This document shows positions 1 through 9,514 of a DNA stretch of 64,000 nt, piece by piece. Origin of the DNA: Brachionus manjavacas (Eukaryota; Rotifera; Eurotatoria; Ploima; Brachionidae); assembly GCA_019054805.1 (NCBI GenBank), contig JAHQIY010000010.1:2277501-2341500 (forward strand). The letters run 5' to 3'. The notes below the pieces were generated by a model. It searched no databases. It worked only from the letters and a program-made list of their open reading frames with translations, and was not told the origin of the DNA. The position numbers were made by a program, and so were the translations under genes. The first letter of the stretch is position 1. Each line of letters begins with the position of its first letter.

Positions 1-94
1 GTGTGTATATAAAGGTAATTTTATATACATATGTAAACAAAAAATGTCCACTCAAATTAAAAGAAAACCTTTGTCATTAGAAGAAAAACTTGAA
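1..94 (+). mobile_element. Left half of a pogo/Tigger-type transposon, N-terminus of transposase
   Basis: An ATG at 44 opens a reading frame beginning MSTQIKRKPLSLEEKLE, the usual start of a pogo/Tigger (CENP-B-like) transposase just before its first helix-turn-helix. The frame ends abruptly where the terminus of the 16.2-kb insertion begins. The missing continuation (NDLKKNNLTVTELVKKYN) is found in the same orientation at 16,303, so this is the left half of one interrupted copy. The two halves are not in the same frame, so the copy was probably already dead when it was hit or has decayed since. Its 5' inverted repeat lies outside the window. Confidence 0.75.
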
Positions 95-1363
95 AGAGGA
101 ATACAGGATTTATATTGAAATTTTGCCCCTAATTTAATTTTGAACCCAAAGTCACTGAATTAAAATTTAAGCTACAAAATAATTATATTTTTGAGCTTTT
201 TTTGAAAATAAAATTTAAAAAAAATCTAATAAATACATAATATTGTAAATTGGTTTAAAAGTTTTAATAAAATAGCAAAATTAATATAACATTATTTTAA
301 AAAAATATAAATTTCAAACAACACGGTTTCAATACTAAGCAAAATTGAAAAATTGGATTAAAAATATATTCAAAAAAAACTCACAAAATTTTTTATTTTT
401 AATGCGTGCTTTTTATTTTTCTTATGTAGTATTTAGTTTTTAAGTCTTAAAAAAAATTTGTTTCTTATTTATAAAAATTTTTATTTGAAAAGCTTCGATG
501 CTTAAAAATAAATTTCTAAGTTAAAGTTTTTCTTTTCTTTTTCTCTTAGACTTAAGCCAAAAACTTTTTATAAATAAGAAACAAATTTTTAATCCAATTT
601 TTCAATTCAATTTAATGCTTAAAAATTAATTTTCTAAGTAAAAATTTTTCTTTTCATTTTCTCTTAGACTTAAGCCAAATCTTTCTATCATCAGCTTTTC
701 AAATAAAAACTTAATTATATAAATTAAAAAAAAATTTATCTTTTTAGATGTCAAGCGGCTTTGACCTATTCGTTAATCAAATGTGGACAACAAAACTTCC
801 AACAAGCAGTGCTCCATCAAAATTATTAGCCTTGATATTAGCTCACCCAAAAACTCTCTCCTCCAACCCTTCTGGATACCAATTAGAGCAAATCGATGAA
901 AACGAAACCCCAATAATGCTAGAGTCCAAAATTCAAAATAATTTTGAATTTTGGACTCGTATTTTATTCCACAAAAATTTTTTTTGGATCAGTTTGACTT
1001 TTTTTATGTTAATTTTTTTTTTGATTGTTTTCCTTGCTTATTTTTTGAAAAAAAAAGTATTTTACCAAAAAGTTTGTAATCTTTCCAACAATTTGGTTAA
1101 TGAAATTGATTATTCCTCAAGAGCAACAAGGAGCAATAAGTCAATTCCGCAATTCGTGGAAGCCTACGTAATTTTTTTATAAATCAATTTTTTTTTAACT
1201 AATATTCTTTTTCATTTTAAAAAAGTATGTACAAGAAATGAAGACCTTTAGTCCAAAATTAAGTCCAAAAATAAATGATAAAAAAGAAACTAGTAAATTA
1301 GAGAATGATAGTGATGATGACTTAGAACTTAAATCAAGTCAATCATTTGATTTAAAGATTTAA
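95..1363 (+). repeat. Left long inverted arm of the 16.2-kb element
   Basis: After the near-perfect tip (95-135) the arm shares short blocks, in inverted collinear order, with 14,690-16,302. The blocks are the cttcgatgctt block near 490, ttagacttaagcc (545 and again near 665, a local ~115-bp tandem duplication), aaatgtggac near 780, and a 21-base identity at 1225-1245. The arm contains the whole two-exon membrane-protein gene at 748-1363. Confidence 0.65.
748..1363 (+). CDS. Small single-pass membrane protein, two exons (748-1167, 1226-1363)
   Basis: Unrecognised protein of about 186 residues. Exon 1 encodes a Ser/Pro-rich N-terminus without a classical signal peptide, then one strong hydrophobic span at about residues 77-97 (FFWISLTFFMLIFFLIVFLA), then a basic stretch. 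A 58-nt intron (gtaatt...aaaaag, 1168-1225) joins in phase 0 to an acidic, Ser/Lys-rich tail ending in FDLKI. I prefer the spliced form because the unspliced frame stops within the intron, while the spliced tail is open for 46 codons. The gene lies in the left inverted arm, and a diverged copy of it is present in the right arm on the other strand. It therefore belongs to the element rather than to the host. Function unknown; an anchored one-pass protein with a cytosolic or luminal tail is all that can be said. Confidence 0.6.
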
Positions 1364-1399
1364 GTCTCTTATCAAATCGCTTTTCGTTGTTTGTCATTT

Positions 1400-1995
1400 T
1401 TTTGCGTTTTTTAAAAGACAGTTTTTTTGGTCACAGCATTTTTGGTCATAGCATTTTTGGTCACAGCATTTTTGGTCACAGTTTTTTTGGTCACAGCATT
1501 ATTCGTCACAGCATTATTGGACCCAGTTTCTTGTTGGCAAGTTTTTTAAAGTTTTGCATTTTTTTGCGTTTTTTTAAAGACAGTTTTTTTGGACACAGAA
1601 TTTTTGGACCCAGCATTTTTGGACCCAGAATTTTTGGACTCAGTTTTTTTGGTCACAGCATTATTGGTCACAGCATTATTGGTCACAGCATTTTTGGACC
1701 CAGTATTTTTGGACCAAGTTTTTTTGGTCACAGCATTATTGGTCACAGCATTATTGGTCACAGCATTATTGGTCACAGCATTATTGGTCACAGCATTATT
1801 GGTCACAGTATTATTGGTCACAGCATTTTTGGTCACAGTTTTTTTGGTTACAGCATTATTGGAACCAGTTTTTTGTTGGCAAATTTTTTAAAGTTTTGCA
1901 TTTTTTTGCGTTTTTTTTAAAGAAAGTTTTTTTGGACACAGAATTTTTGGACCCAGTATTTTTTGACCCAGTATTTTTGGACCCAGGATTTTTTG
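1400..1995. repeat. 15-bp minisatellite with higher-order structure
   Basis: Tandem 15-bp units of the form attattggtcacagc and the variants atttttggtcacagc and atttttggacccagc run from about 1425 to 1990. A longer block (tttttgcgttttttaaagac) recurs at about 1401, 1566 and 1907, so the array is made of two larger repeats. Since 15 is a multiple of three, three frames stay open by chance through the array on both strands; I do not regard these as genes. Confidence 0.9.
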
Positions 1996-2599
1996 GACCC
2001 ATTATTTGATACAGTTCAGTATAGTGCCAATGGTTTGGTATGGACAGGACACTTTAACTAGTGGAACTTGCTATTGGACTCTTAATAGAAGAATTTCGAA
2101 AGAAAGTGATTGAAGAAGCAAAAAAATGTAATTAATAAAAAACCCAGTTTTTTTTACAACAGTTTTTTTGGCTACAGTTTTTTTGGACACATTTTGTTAT
2201 TTTTTGTATTTAAATTTTAATTGTAAAATAAATTAATTTATTTTTTGACACCCAAATCAATAAATATTTTTTTATAAAATTTTGCATTTTTTTTTTATTA
2301 ATTTAATTATCAAATAATAAAATAAAACAAACAAATATATAAAAATTAATGTGACATTTGTTTTTAAAAATTTCAAAAAGTTTTCGAAACGAATTTAGCA
2401 TTTGTTTTAAAAATAACTCAAGAGCTAAGACCTGAAACTTATTACCTTACCTTAGCTTAGACTTTATTTTTGAAATTTCAAAGACAAAATAATCAAATTA
2501 ATTCAATGGAGCCTGGTTCTGAAGTTATTTTTGAAAGAACAAATGGTTTATTTCTAATATTTATTTTGATTTTCTGTTTTGACTTTTTATTAAGAAAAA

Positions 2600-2917
2600 A
2601 TGCAGAAGGGAAGAATCCTTAAAACTTCAAAATCGAGATGCGTGGTGACATGGATTGAGAATGGCGTTACTCGTGCAAAAATTGTAAACAAAACCAAAAT
2701 TATTCCATGCGCCCGTTGGTCATCTTGCTGTTTTAGTACTATAAAAATATTATATAATGGTTTGGTACAATTACCTTTGCTATTTTTAATGATTTTTGGT
2801 ATCTTGTGGGATAAACTGATATGTCGAACTGCTTTACTTACATATGGAATTATTTTTTATTTGAACGGAATATTTTCAAACTATCTGGCTCTGGAAAATA
2901 CAAATAGTAAATCATAG
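2600..2917 (+). CDS. Hypothetical membrane protein, 105 residues
   Basis: Not recognised. The N-terminal 40 residues are basic and polar (starting MQKGRILKTSKSRCVVTWIE), followed by a Cys-rich hinge and two closely spaced hydrophobic segments at about residues 50-68 and 78-95. It could be a hairpin membrane protein of the 16.2-kb element. The segment CVVTWIENGVTRAKIVN looks like a structured small domain. The ATG is preceded by an AT-rich leader and the frame is the only open one here. No intron is needed. It is followed by a dispersed repeat shared with 5885-5972. A chance ORF cannot be excluded in such AT-rich DNA, but the balanced amino-acid composition argues against it. Confidence 0.4.
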   Translation: MQKGRILKTSKSRCVVTWIENGVTRAKIVNKTKIIPCARWSSCCFSTIKILYNGLVQLPLLFLMIFGILWDKLICRTALLTYGIIFYLNGIFSNYLALENTNSKS

Positions 2918-3004
2918 TGAGTGAATCGTCCGAATTTTTAAAAATTACATATAATCTGATTGGTTGAAAAAATAAATTTGATTGGTTGAATTTGGAGTGA
3001 ATGA
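2916..3004 (+). repeat. Dispersed ~85-bp repeat, copy 1
   Basis: gtgagtgaatcgtccgaa, a TTAAAAATT core, ttgattggttgaa and ggagtgaatgat recur in the same order at 5885-5972. The first part recurs inverted at about 6020-6062. All three lie between genes inside the 16.2-kb element. Confidence 0.6.
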
Positions 3005-3110
3005 TTTTTGTTAAAAAATCAAATTTTTTTATTCAAAAAAAGGAACGTATAAAATATGAAAAAAAAATCACAAAAAACAGCCAAATAAAAAAAAAACAAA
3101 ATTTTAAAAG

Positions 3111-4915
3111 TCAAACAATTTCTTTAAGATAGTTTAAACGACACTGTTTTAATAGTATCTGTTTCAAGCACGTATCAGCTCGATTAGATGCTCTAAAATA
3201 ATATGAGGTGGTGAAATCGTTGAATTTCTCTAAACCTTCTTGGTTAAAATGATTTACATTTAAATTTTCTTTATAAAATTCATGCAGATGATTGACAAAA
3301 GAATGCATATATGGAGTAATATCGGTTTGATGATAGACTTTTAAAAAATAACTTAACCATTTCTCAGTTTTTGTTTTAATATCATGCGATTTTGGCGGCT
3401 TTTCCGTTTTCATGCTTAAATAAATTTGAAAAAAATATTTCCAAATTAAACTGATAAATTCTTTTGATTGTAATCTATCACTAAAAATATTAAATTCTAT
3501 TTTTCAAATATTTTGACTCTTTTGAATGCCGGCAGCTTATTTAGAATTGATGAAAATGAATTTTTCTCACCGTTATAAAAACTAATTGAAATCCCGCAAT
3601 CTTCTTTTAAAAAATTACGCATTTTATTTAGTGCACGGTGTTTATTTTCGTTAAATATTGAACTGTCGCTAAATTTGTCAATTCTACATAAATCGTGAAT
3701 TAGTAATTCAAACAATGTATCACTTATTCTTAAAAACAAATGAAGCGAATCAATAATAAAATTCTTAAATGGCATCTCCGGCAAAACAGGCTCGACTTTA
3801 TATCCTAAATGTAGAAATTTCGAATTTTTTTTTGACTTTTTGATTATTTCGGAACCCTTTTCATTTGATCTTTTTTTGGAAATTTTAGTTGAAAATAACT
3901 GTTCTTTAGGACATTCACACCACAGACAAGGAAAATTTGAATTTGCACTGTAAAGACCCAAAACAATTGACATCATTTTCCAATCAGATGAAAAATAATA
4001 TACAATAGATATTATTTTGTTCTGAAAACAAAATGTTGTCATTGTCTTTATTTCATCCCATAATGCTCTTAACCAAGTTTTGACACTTACATAATCCTCT
4101 TTTTCAACTCTAAATATCCCTAAAGGATAAACACCATTTACTCCAGCTGCTTTTTTCCCTTCATTAATCACACTAAAGCAAAAGTTTATAACCTTTGTAG
4201 TTCTTGAAAATATGGTTCCGTCGGCTGTTAACTTAATTTTGACCGTATCGCCACTCAAAATTTTTCTATCATAGAGAAATTTGAGCTTGTTTGATATTTG
4301 GCCACATGGGTTTACATAATATCCTTGCTCTATTTCATAAACTAAAAACATAGAGTTTAGACGCTCTCGTTCTAAGCGAATATGATGTAAACTTGGAACA
4401 TTAAGTTTGAAGTCGGTTTTTAATGAGCTAAATGTTTTGTCAGATAAAAGATTCCTATCTTTATAATACAAAAAAAATTCGGTTGATTTGTCTTTTCCGA
4501 AGTCAGAAAAGATCTCTAATTGATAATTTGTATTTTCCAATTGAGATTTTTTTTCTTTTAGCTTAACTTTGTAAAAGTCTAATTGAAAACTGTTAAGAAA
4601 AGGAACAATTTCACCTAAAACTGACCGAATTTTTAGATTCAATAGGCTTTTTTGACTTTTACGTAATTTGAAAAAATCCTTTCTTTTTCTTATATTACCA
4701 AAGAGTCTTTTTTGAAAATCCTTAATTTTTAGTTCTCGAGCAAGCAATTGGTCTTTGAGCTCTTGATTTTGTTTATTTAAAAAAAAATTGTAACAACTCA
4801 GCTTCTCAAGGCTATAATTTTTAAATATGACCTCAAAATTTAATTGATTAAGTTTGTTAATTAATTGATTATAATAATCTGTAGATAAAGTTATAGACAT
4901 TGTGATGAATAGCAA
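3111..4915 (-). CDS. CxxC transposase-like protein of the 16.2-kb element
   Basis: Two frames (4915-3497 and 3480-3111) read as one protein of about 600 residues if a single A-run differs by one base, possibly an assembly error. Order of parts: N-terminal coiled-coil region rich in K/E/L (about 40-150). Then a catalytic-looking core with LTADGTIFSR (about 228), a PLGIFRVEKEDY strand, and FSSDWKMMSIVLG followed by NSNFPCLWCECPKEQLF, a Cys-rich knuckle. Then DSLHLFLRISD, and a C-terminal part with TPYMHSFVNHLHEF and FNQEGLEKFNDFTT. I recall this arrangement from uncharacterised multi-copy proteins in many invertebrate genomes. The D...D plus CxxC pattern resembles transposases of the CACTA/Transposase_21 type, but I cannot assign a superfamily. 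It is transcribed opposite to the DDE gene at 11,310. Confidence 0.55.
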
Positions 4916-4934
4916 GACTAGTAATAAAGGATCT

Positions 4935-5165
4935 TAAGTTAATGAATTTATTGATATAAGTTAATTTTTACAAAAATATCTACTCCCAATGGCAAACAAG
5001 CCCAATTTCGCAAAATGAAGCGAATCAATTTTTTAAAAATGTGAGTTGAAAATAGCTGTTCTTTAGAACTATCACACCACAGACAAGGAAAATTTGAATT
5101 TGTACTGTTCAGATCCAAAACAATTTCCAACCTTTTCCCACAACATTTTCCAACCTGAAGAAAAA
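4935..5165 (-). pseudogene. Partial, internally deleted duplicate of the adjacent transposase-like gene
   Basis: On the minus strand this stretch encodes NSTNSNFPCLWCDSSKEQLF, nearly the same as the CxxC knuckle of the gene at 3111-4915. It then jumps to a piece matching its IDSLHL region. Duplicated blocks of the neighbouring gene lie just upstream of that gene's start, so this is a local tandem remnant. Confidence 0.6.
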
Positions 5166-5223
5166 TAATTAAGAATAGATTTAAAAATAAAATAAAGAGA
5201 AATTTATTGACTTTGTTTTAAAA

Positions 5224-5739
5224 ATGATAAAGATCAGGACAAGAAATAACGAATCATATAAACCCGGTTTCTATTTATTTAAATCAACCAAGTCAATTGA
5301 ATCAACAAGTTCAATTCCCAAATATCGGTCAAACAAGTCCAAATTATCGAAAAATCCAAAAATAAACAATGAATTAGAATTTTTTTTTAAAAATATTAAT
5401 TTTCAAATCGGCAAACTTTTAAAAAATCACCGTAAAAGTTCACCGCTAAAGGGGTTTAAATTTAATATTTCTCATAATTGTTTCAATATTTTAAAAAAGA
5501 AAATTGGGATTAGTACAAAGTATCAAGATGCGTCGTGTTTATTTTTAGAAAATCAATTGTTAAATCAAAGATTTTTTAATGAAACTGACTACTCCGAAAT
5601 TGAAAATAACTTATTAGAAATAAAAATCTCAAAACCAAAAAAATTAAAAATCTTTTCAAAAAATTTAAAAGAAGAAAATTTGGAATCTTCTGCTCAAGCT
5701 TTTTTTAAATTTGTTGTTAAAAAATGTAAATTAAATTAA
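5224..5739 (+). CDS. Basic hypothetical protein, 171 residues
   Basis: Not recognised. It is intact, very Lys/Asn/Ser-rich and strongly basic. The N-terminus (MIKIRTRNNESYKPGFYLF) is followed by a low-complexity Ser/Lys tract and then a more ordered middle (about residues 55-130). The C-terminus is Lys-rich (FFKFVVKKCKLN). There is no signal peptide or membrane span. It could bind nucleic acid, judged only by charge. It is divergently arranged with the transposase-like gene (start 4915, minus), with the ~300-bp gap between them partly filled by the duplicated fragment. Confidence 0.45.
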   Translation: MIKIRTRNNESYKPGFYLFKSTKSIESTSSIPKYRSNKSKLSKNPKINNELEFFFKNINFQIGKLLKNHRKSSPLKGFKFNISHNCFNILKKKIGISTKYQDASCLFLENQLLNQRFFNETDYSEIENNLLEIKISKPKKLKIFSKNLKEENLESSAQAFFKFVVKKCKLN

Positions 5740-5884
5740 ATTGTCTTTGTATTGTTAATAAAATTTTTTTAAATTAAATATTTCATTTTTCTTATAATAA
5801 AATTTACCTTAAATTGCATTTTTTTAATTTAATATTGAATAAATTATTATAATTTAATTTATGGTCTATTAAAAAATACTTAAC

Positions 5885-5972
5885 ATAGTAAGTGAATCGA
5901 GTGAACTCTTAAAAATTTATCCAAAATTTGATTGATTGAAAAAATTTTGCAATTTTGGAGTGAATGATCGGA
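5885..5972 (+). repeat. Dispersed ~85-bp repeat, copy 2
   Basis: Same order of blocks as 2916-3004: gtaagtgaatcgagtgaac, TTAAAAATT, ttgattgattgaa, ggagtgaatgatcgg. An inverted part copy follows at about 6020-6062 (aaaattcggacgattta, then attcactca). Possibly a regulatory or replication dyad of the element. Confidence 0.55.
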
Positions 5973-6179
5973 TGAATAATTATAATTTTATTTATATCCA
6001 ATAAAAAATGGTAAAAAGAAAATAAAAATTCGGACGATTTACATTGAATTCACTCAAGATGTGTGAAATATATAAAGAAATTTTCTCAGATTTATTGCGA
6101 TATTGGCTCCCAGAATGTAAAAGTTATTCTGTTTGGACTGTAATTTTTTTTAAAATTAACAAAATACCAAATAAATTTA

Positions 6180-6356
6180 TTAAAAGGCCTTTCTTGTGAC
6201 CAACTTGGATATTTTTCGGTTTTTTGGTTCATCGATTGGCATTTTCATCAACGGTTTTCTCCAAACTGTAGTGTAAGGATTCGGATTTTTTGGACAAATA
6301 AAAATTTTCTTAGCAATTTTTGGTCTGGTTTTATTTTTTTTATTTAGTTTTTTCAT
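6180..6356 (-). CDS. Small basic protein, 58 residues
   Basis: A short intact frame runs from an ATG at 6356 to a stop at 6180. It starts with a Lys/Asn-rich stretch (MKKLNKKNKTRPKIAKKI), then FICPKNPNPYTTVWRKP and LMKMPIDEPKNRKISKLV. The Pro/aromatic-rich middle is unusual for a chance frame in AT-rich DNA. Not recognised. Possibly a small DNA-binding or accessory protein of the 16.2-kb element, or an exon of a longer gene. Confidence 0.35.
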   Translation of the reverse strand: MKKLNKKNKTRPKIAKKIFICPKNPNPYTTVWRKPLMKMPIDEPKNRKISKLVTRKAF

Positions 6357-6529
6357 TTTTTATCTTCTTATTCAAAAAAAATAATTACAAAACTCTTTTT
6401 TATTTTTTATTTTTCAAGTTATAAAAAATTTTTTTGAAGATAATTTTGTTTTTTTTGTTAAAATAAAGTATTAAATTCTATCAATTTTAATTTTATAGTT
6501 TTAATACTAAAAGAAAGAAATGGTTAGTC

Positions 6530-8420
6530 TGGAAATACTCGCCTTAACTCACAAGTGATCACCACGACGCTTGGCATTTTTCCTCAGCCTTGAGCATGTT
6601 CATGACTTTTGTGGTCATATTGACTCTGAACGATGGAATCATATCAAATAAATATCGCAACTAAATATAAGTGTTATAGCTACCTTAGATAATGACTCGT
6701 ATCATGCCACCAATTTCGATGTTTAATAATTTTTTTTGAATTTTTTTTTGTCACAACTTGTTTTTGTACTCAGAGGTACGCTCAGCAAAAACGACTCTAG
6801 GTTTTATTCAATTAAATAAATAAAAGAAAATTGATTTTTTATAAAATTTATTTTTTATTAAAATAAATATTAAAAAAATGTTTTTTATTTAAATTAAAAA
6901 TATATAAATTAGTTTAAAAAGGAATTGTCATCGGGAATTTTGTCATAGAAACCAATGAGGTAGAACTCACAATGGCACTTGGGCACAATCAATTGAAGTC
7001 GACTCTCTTTTGTTCGGTCTTCTATTAGGTAATTTTGTGGCATGTCTTTGGGCGGATAGATCAGCTCTTGACTCAGCCAGAACTCAAAGTTCGTGTTGGT
7101 GTTGTTCAAAGTGGCAAAGTACTGCATGTTTTCCAAATGACCGCTCCACGATATTTTTTCCAAAAAGCGCTGTGACTTGCAGACTGGCTTGTGCAAATGT
7201 TGTTCTACATTGGCTCTGACTGCTGATATGATCACGTACTCTTGCTGCTTGTCGGCGCTGGGCACTCGCTTAGGATTGGGTATAAAGCTCAAAAAGGACT
7301 CGTCACTGTGCCAAGAGTCGTCCAAGCTCAGCTTAATTTGGCTTTTTATCAACTGAATGGACACATTTTAGCTGACAATGTCGCCCATTCGATTCGTTGA
7401 ATGAAAACCATAGATCAAGTTGTCAAAGTGAGGATTGGATTGATTGGGCGGCATGTCGCCGCAGAGCACATGTGAGTTGAGGTTTTTCGCTGTCCAATTT
7501 GTTGAGTAGTTCTTCGAACTGGTGTTCGCCACTTTGGCCAACTTGACTCTGTTCTCATGATTGTCCAGTGCTCAATTCACTTGATTTTCTGCTCAATTTT
7601 TGCCGATTTTTGTACTGAGACAAAATGTGGTTTTGCAAAAGTTGATCAGTGAACAAATCGTACTGCTTGAGAATGTGTGCCGACAAATTTTGTCTCATCA
7701 TATTTGTCTTGTTGTATATTTCGAACAAAATGTACACAACATCCTTATTGACCGTGTTCCACTTTTCTTTTAGATTTCGAATGGACAAATTGTGTTTTGG
7801 ACAATTGGTGATCTGAATGGACACTTGACTTGACATGGACATGTTGGTGAGTGCGTCGTTGGCAGACTCGTTGCCAAGTCTTGGATAAAAACTGCACTGG
7901 CACGACTTTTCGCGTTCATACTCTATGCAGTCAATTTTCATGAAAAAATTCCTCACCGCCGGCTTTGAGTCCAAAAATTTGATGGACCTTTCGTTCATCT
8001 CGAGCATGAACAAGTCTGTTTCACTTTGGTTGGCAACTTTTTCACAATTGCCGCCTCCTGGCGACATCAAATCCATGCTAGTCTGCTTGACACCGAATTT
8101 CATCAGCTCTATGTTACTGGCTCTCCGGCCTGGCTCTCCGCTTCAGCTTGTCTCCAAACGACACCAAGTCAAGCTTGAGACACGAGTTCATCAAAAAGTC
8201 CTCGCTGTTCATCTGTATGCCGTACTGTTCGCTTGCCGAATACCAATAGATCACATTTATCATTGGCAAATCGAACTTGAAGCTGACTCGCTTGAAATGT
8301 CTACTCAAAATGGTTTTTCTTGGTCGAACATTGGCGAACAAACTGCCTCGATTGATGGGACGAGTTGTGGCGCTGAGTAAATTTTTGATTTTCTGCAAAA
8401 AACGTGATGTATCTTGGACC
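6530..8420 (-). pseudogene. Decayed fragment of a large host gene inside the 16.2-kb element (possibly bridge-like lipid transfer protein)
   Basis: Base composition is clearly higher in GC than everything around it. Minus-strand frames at 8398-8114, 8103-7555, 7364-6909 and a short piece at 6650-6530 read as successive parts of one long protein, in order and broken by frameshifts and stops. Pieces include NVRPRKTILSRHFKRVSF, LPMINVIYWYSASEQYGI, RNLKEKWNTVNKDVVYILFE and IPSFRVNMTTKVMNMLKAEE. The style recalls very large chorein-like lipid-transfer proteins (BLTP1/tweek type), but this is a guess from memory. It has no intron-like gaps in the best parts, so it may be a reverse-transcribed or captured exon block. 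It is dead, unlike the element genes around it. Confidence 0.5.
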
Positions 8421-8685
8421 AGAAAAAATAGCTAAATAAAATTTGTCATTTTAGATGAATATTTATCAAAATAAAGCATTAAATAATTAAATAAGGATAA
8501 AACTCACTATGTGATTCTGCTTACAAATACTTTCTAAAAAAAATTATAGATTTTTTATAAAATGAAACAAAATTTTTTTGCATGTACATTTATTAGAATG
8601 AAAAAATTTGGATCACATTTTAAAATTTTAAAATAAGGCTCAATAAATTTTAATTTTTAGCCAATGCTTGACTGCTAAGAATACT

Positions 8686-9234
8686 TTAACAGTTACTTAA
8701 TCTATTTTTTTGCGCATATCTTTGATCGGTGAACCATTTGGCAATTTTTTTCTCCGTGGCATTGATTTTCGTAGCTAGAATAGAGATCTCATTTTTATTT
8801 GGTCTATCATTAATGTTTAAAAAAAAATCTCTTAATATATTCTTGTTTTTACACGAAAAAACATCATTAACCTTTATTTTTGCATTTCGCTTCTTTAGCT
8901 GGGTTCTTTTCCAAACAAACCAATGATTAATTTTTTTTAAAGTTAAGTTTGTTTTATTTGAAAGCATTATTTTTGATTCCAAAGAGGGATATGGATTTTC
9001 TAAATTTTCGTTGAGCCATTTTTCTAAAATAAATTTACATTTGATGTCAATATAAATTTTAGGAATCTTTTTTTTCCTGAAATTATAAACTTCTATAGAT
9101 TTCATAATTTTTGTAAAATAACTTTTTATCCATTCTATAAATAAATAAAAGACTTCTTTAATGATATTTTTATTTCGAATGATTTCTAAAATTTTTTTGC
9201 AATCATTTCTTTTTCTTTCCATTTCTAAAATCAA
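8686..9234 (-). CDS. Double-homeodomain protein (TALE-like plus typical homeodomain)
   Basis: An intact frame of 182 residues. Residues about 70-120 look like a TALE-class homeodomain: NPYPS, then helix residues LTLKKINHWFVWKRTQ, where the family has N-x-W-F-x-x-x-R; the key Asn of the recognition helix is present as NHWF. Residues about 128-180 look like a second homeodomain: RDFFLNINDRPNKNEI, ILATKINATEKKIAKWFTDQ, with KWF in the recognition helix and Lys where Asn is usual. Both end in basic residues. Known homeodomains bind DNA as transcription factors. Here the gene sits among element genes between the host fragment and the foldback cluster, so it may be captured cargo or an element-encoded regulator. 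The start could be ATG 9234 or the internal Met at 9222. Confidence 0.55.
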   Translation of the reverse strand: MILEMERKRNDCKKILEIIRNKNIIKEVFYLFIEWIKSYFTKIMKSIEVYNFRKKKIPKIYIDIKCKFILEKWLNENLENPYPSLESKIMLSNKTNLTLKKINHWFVWKRTQLKKRNAKIKVNDVFSCKNKNILRDFFLNINDRPNKNEISILATKINATEKKIAKWFTDQRYAQKNRLSNC

Positions 9235-9414
9235 AAAATATAATTTTATATTTATTCTGTTTATTAAAGGAAAAATTTTAAATAAAAGAATTCTAAAAGA
9301 AACATTGAAAAAAAAATTTAAAATATTGTGATAGACTACGTAATTAATCTACTTTACCGATACTTCTATTTTTAAAAAATGATAAATCTATACTAAAAAT
9401 AAAAAAGATTTGCG

Positions 9415-9482
9415 ATTTATTTCAGAAAATCGAAAAAGTGAATTGAGTGAATCTTTTCACTCAATTTTTCTATATTTTAAGT
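9415..9482. repeat. Direct flanking repeat with internal palindrome, copy 1
   Basis: gtgaattgagtgaatc, then cactcaatttttctatatt, preceded by tttcagaaaat, is repeated almost exactly at 10,180-10,250. The gtgaattgagtg/cactcaattt halves form a hairpin. The two copies bracket the three-armed foldback cluster. Confidence 0.7.
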
Positions 9483-9514
9483 TTTTTCAATTCTTTGCAA
9501 AATAATATCGTAAT

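Noticed and set aside
1387-1920. Open frames across the minisatellite on both strands
   Set aside because: They follow from a stop-free 15-bp unit and have no coding-like flanks.
7925-8380. Plus-strand frame opposite the host-gene fragment
   Set aside because: It is the antisense shadow of the GC-richer minus-strand pseudogene.
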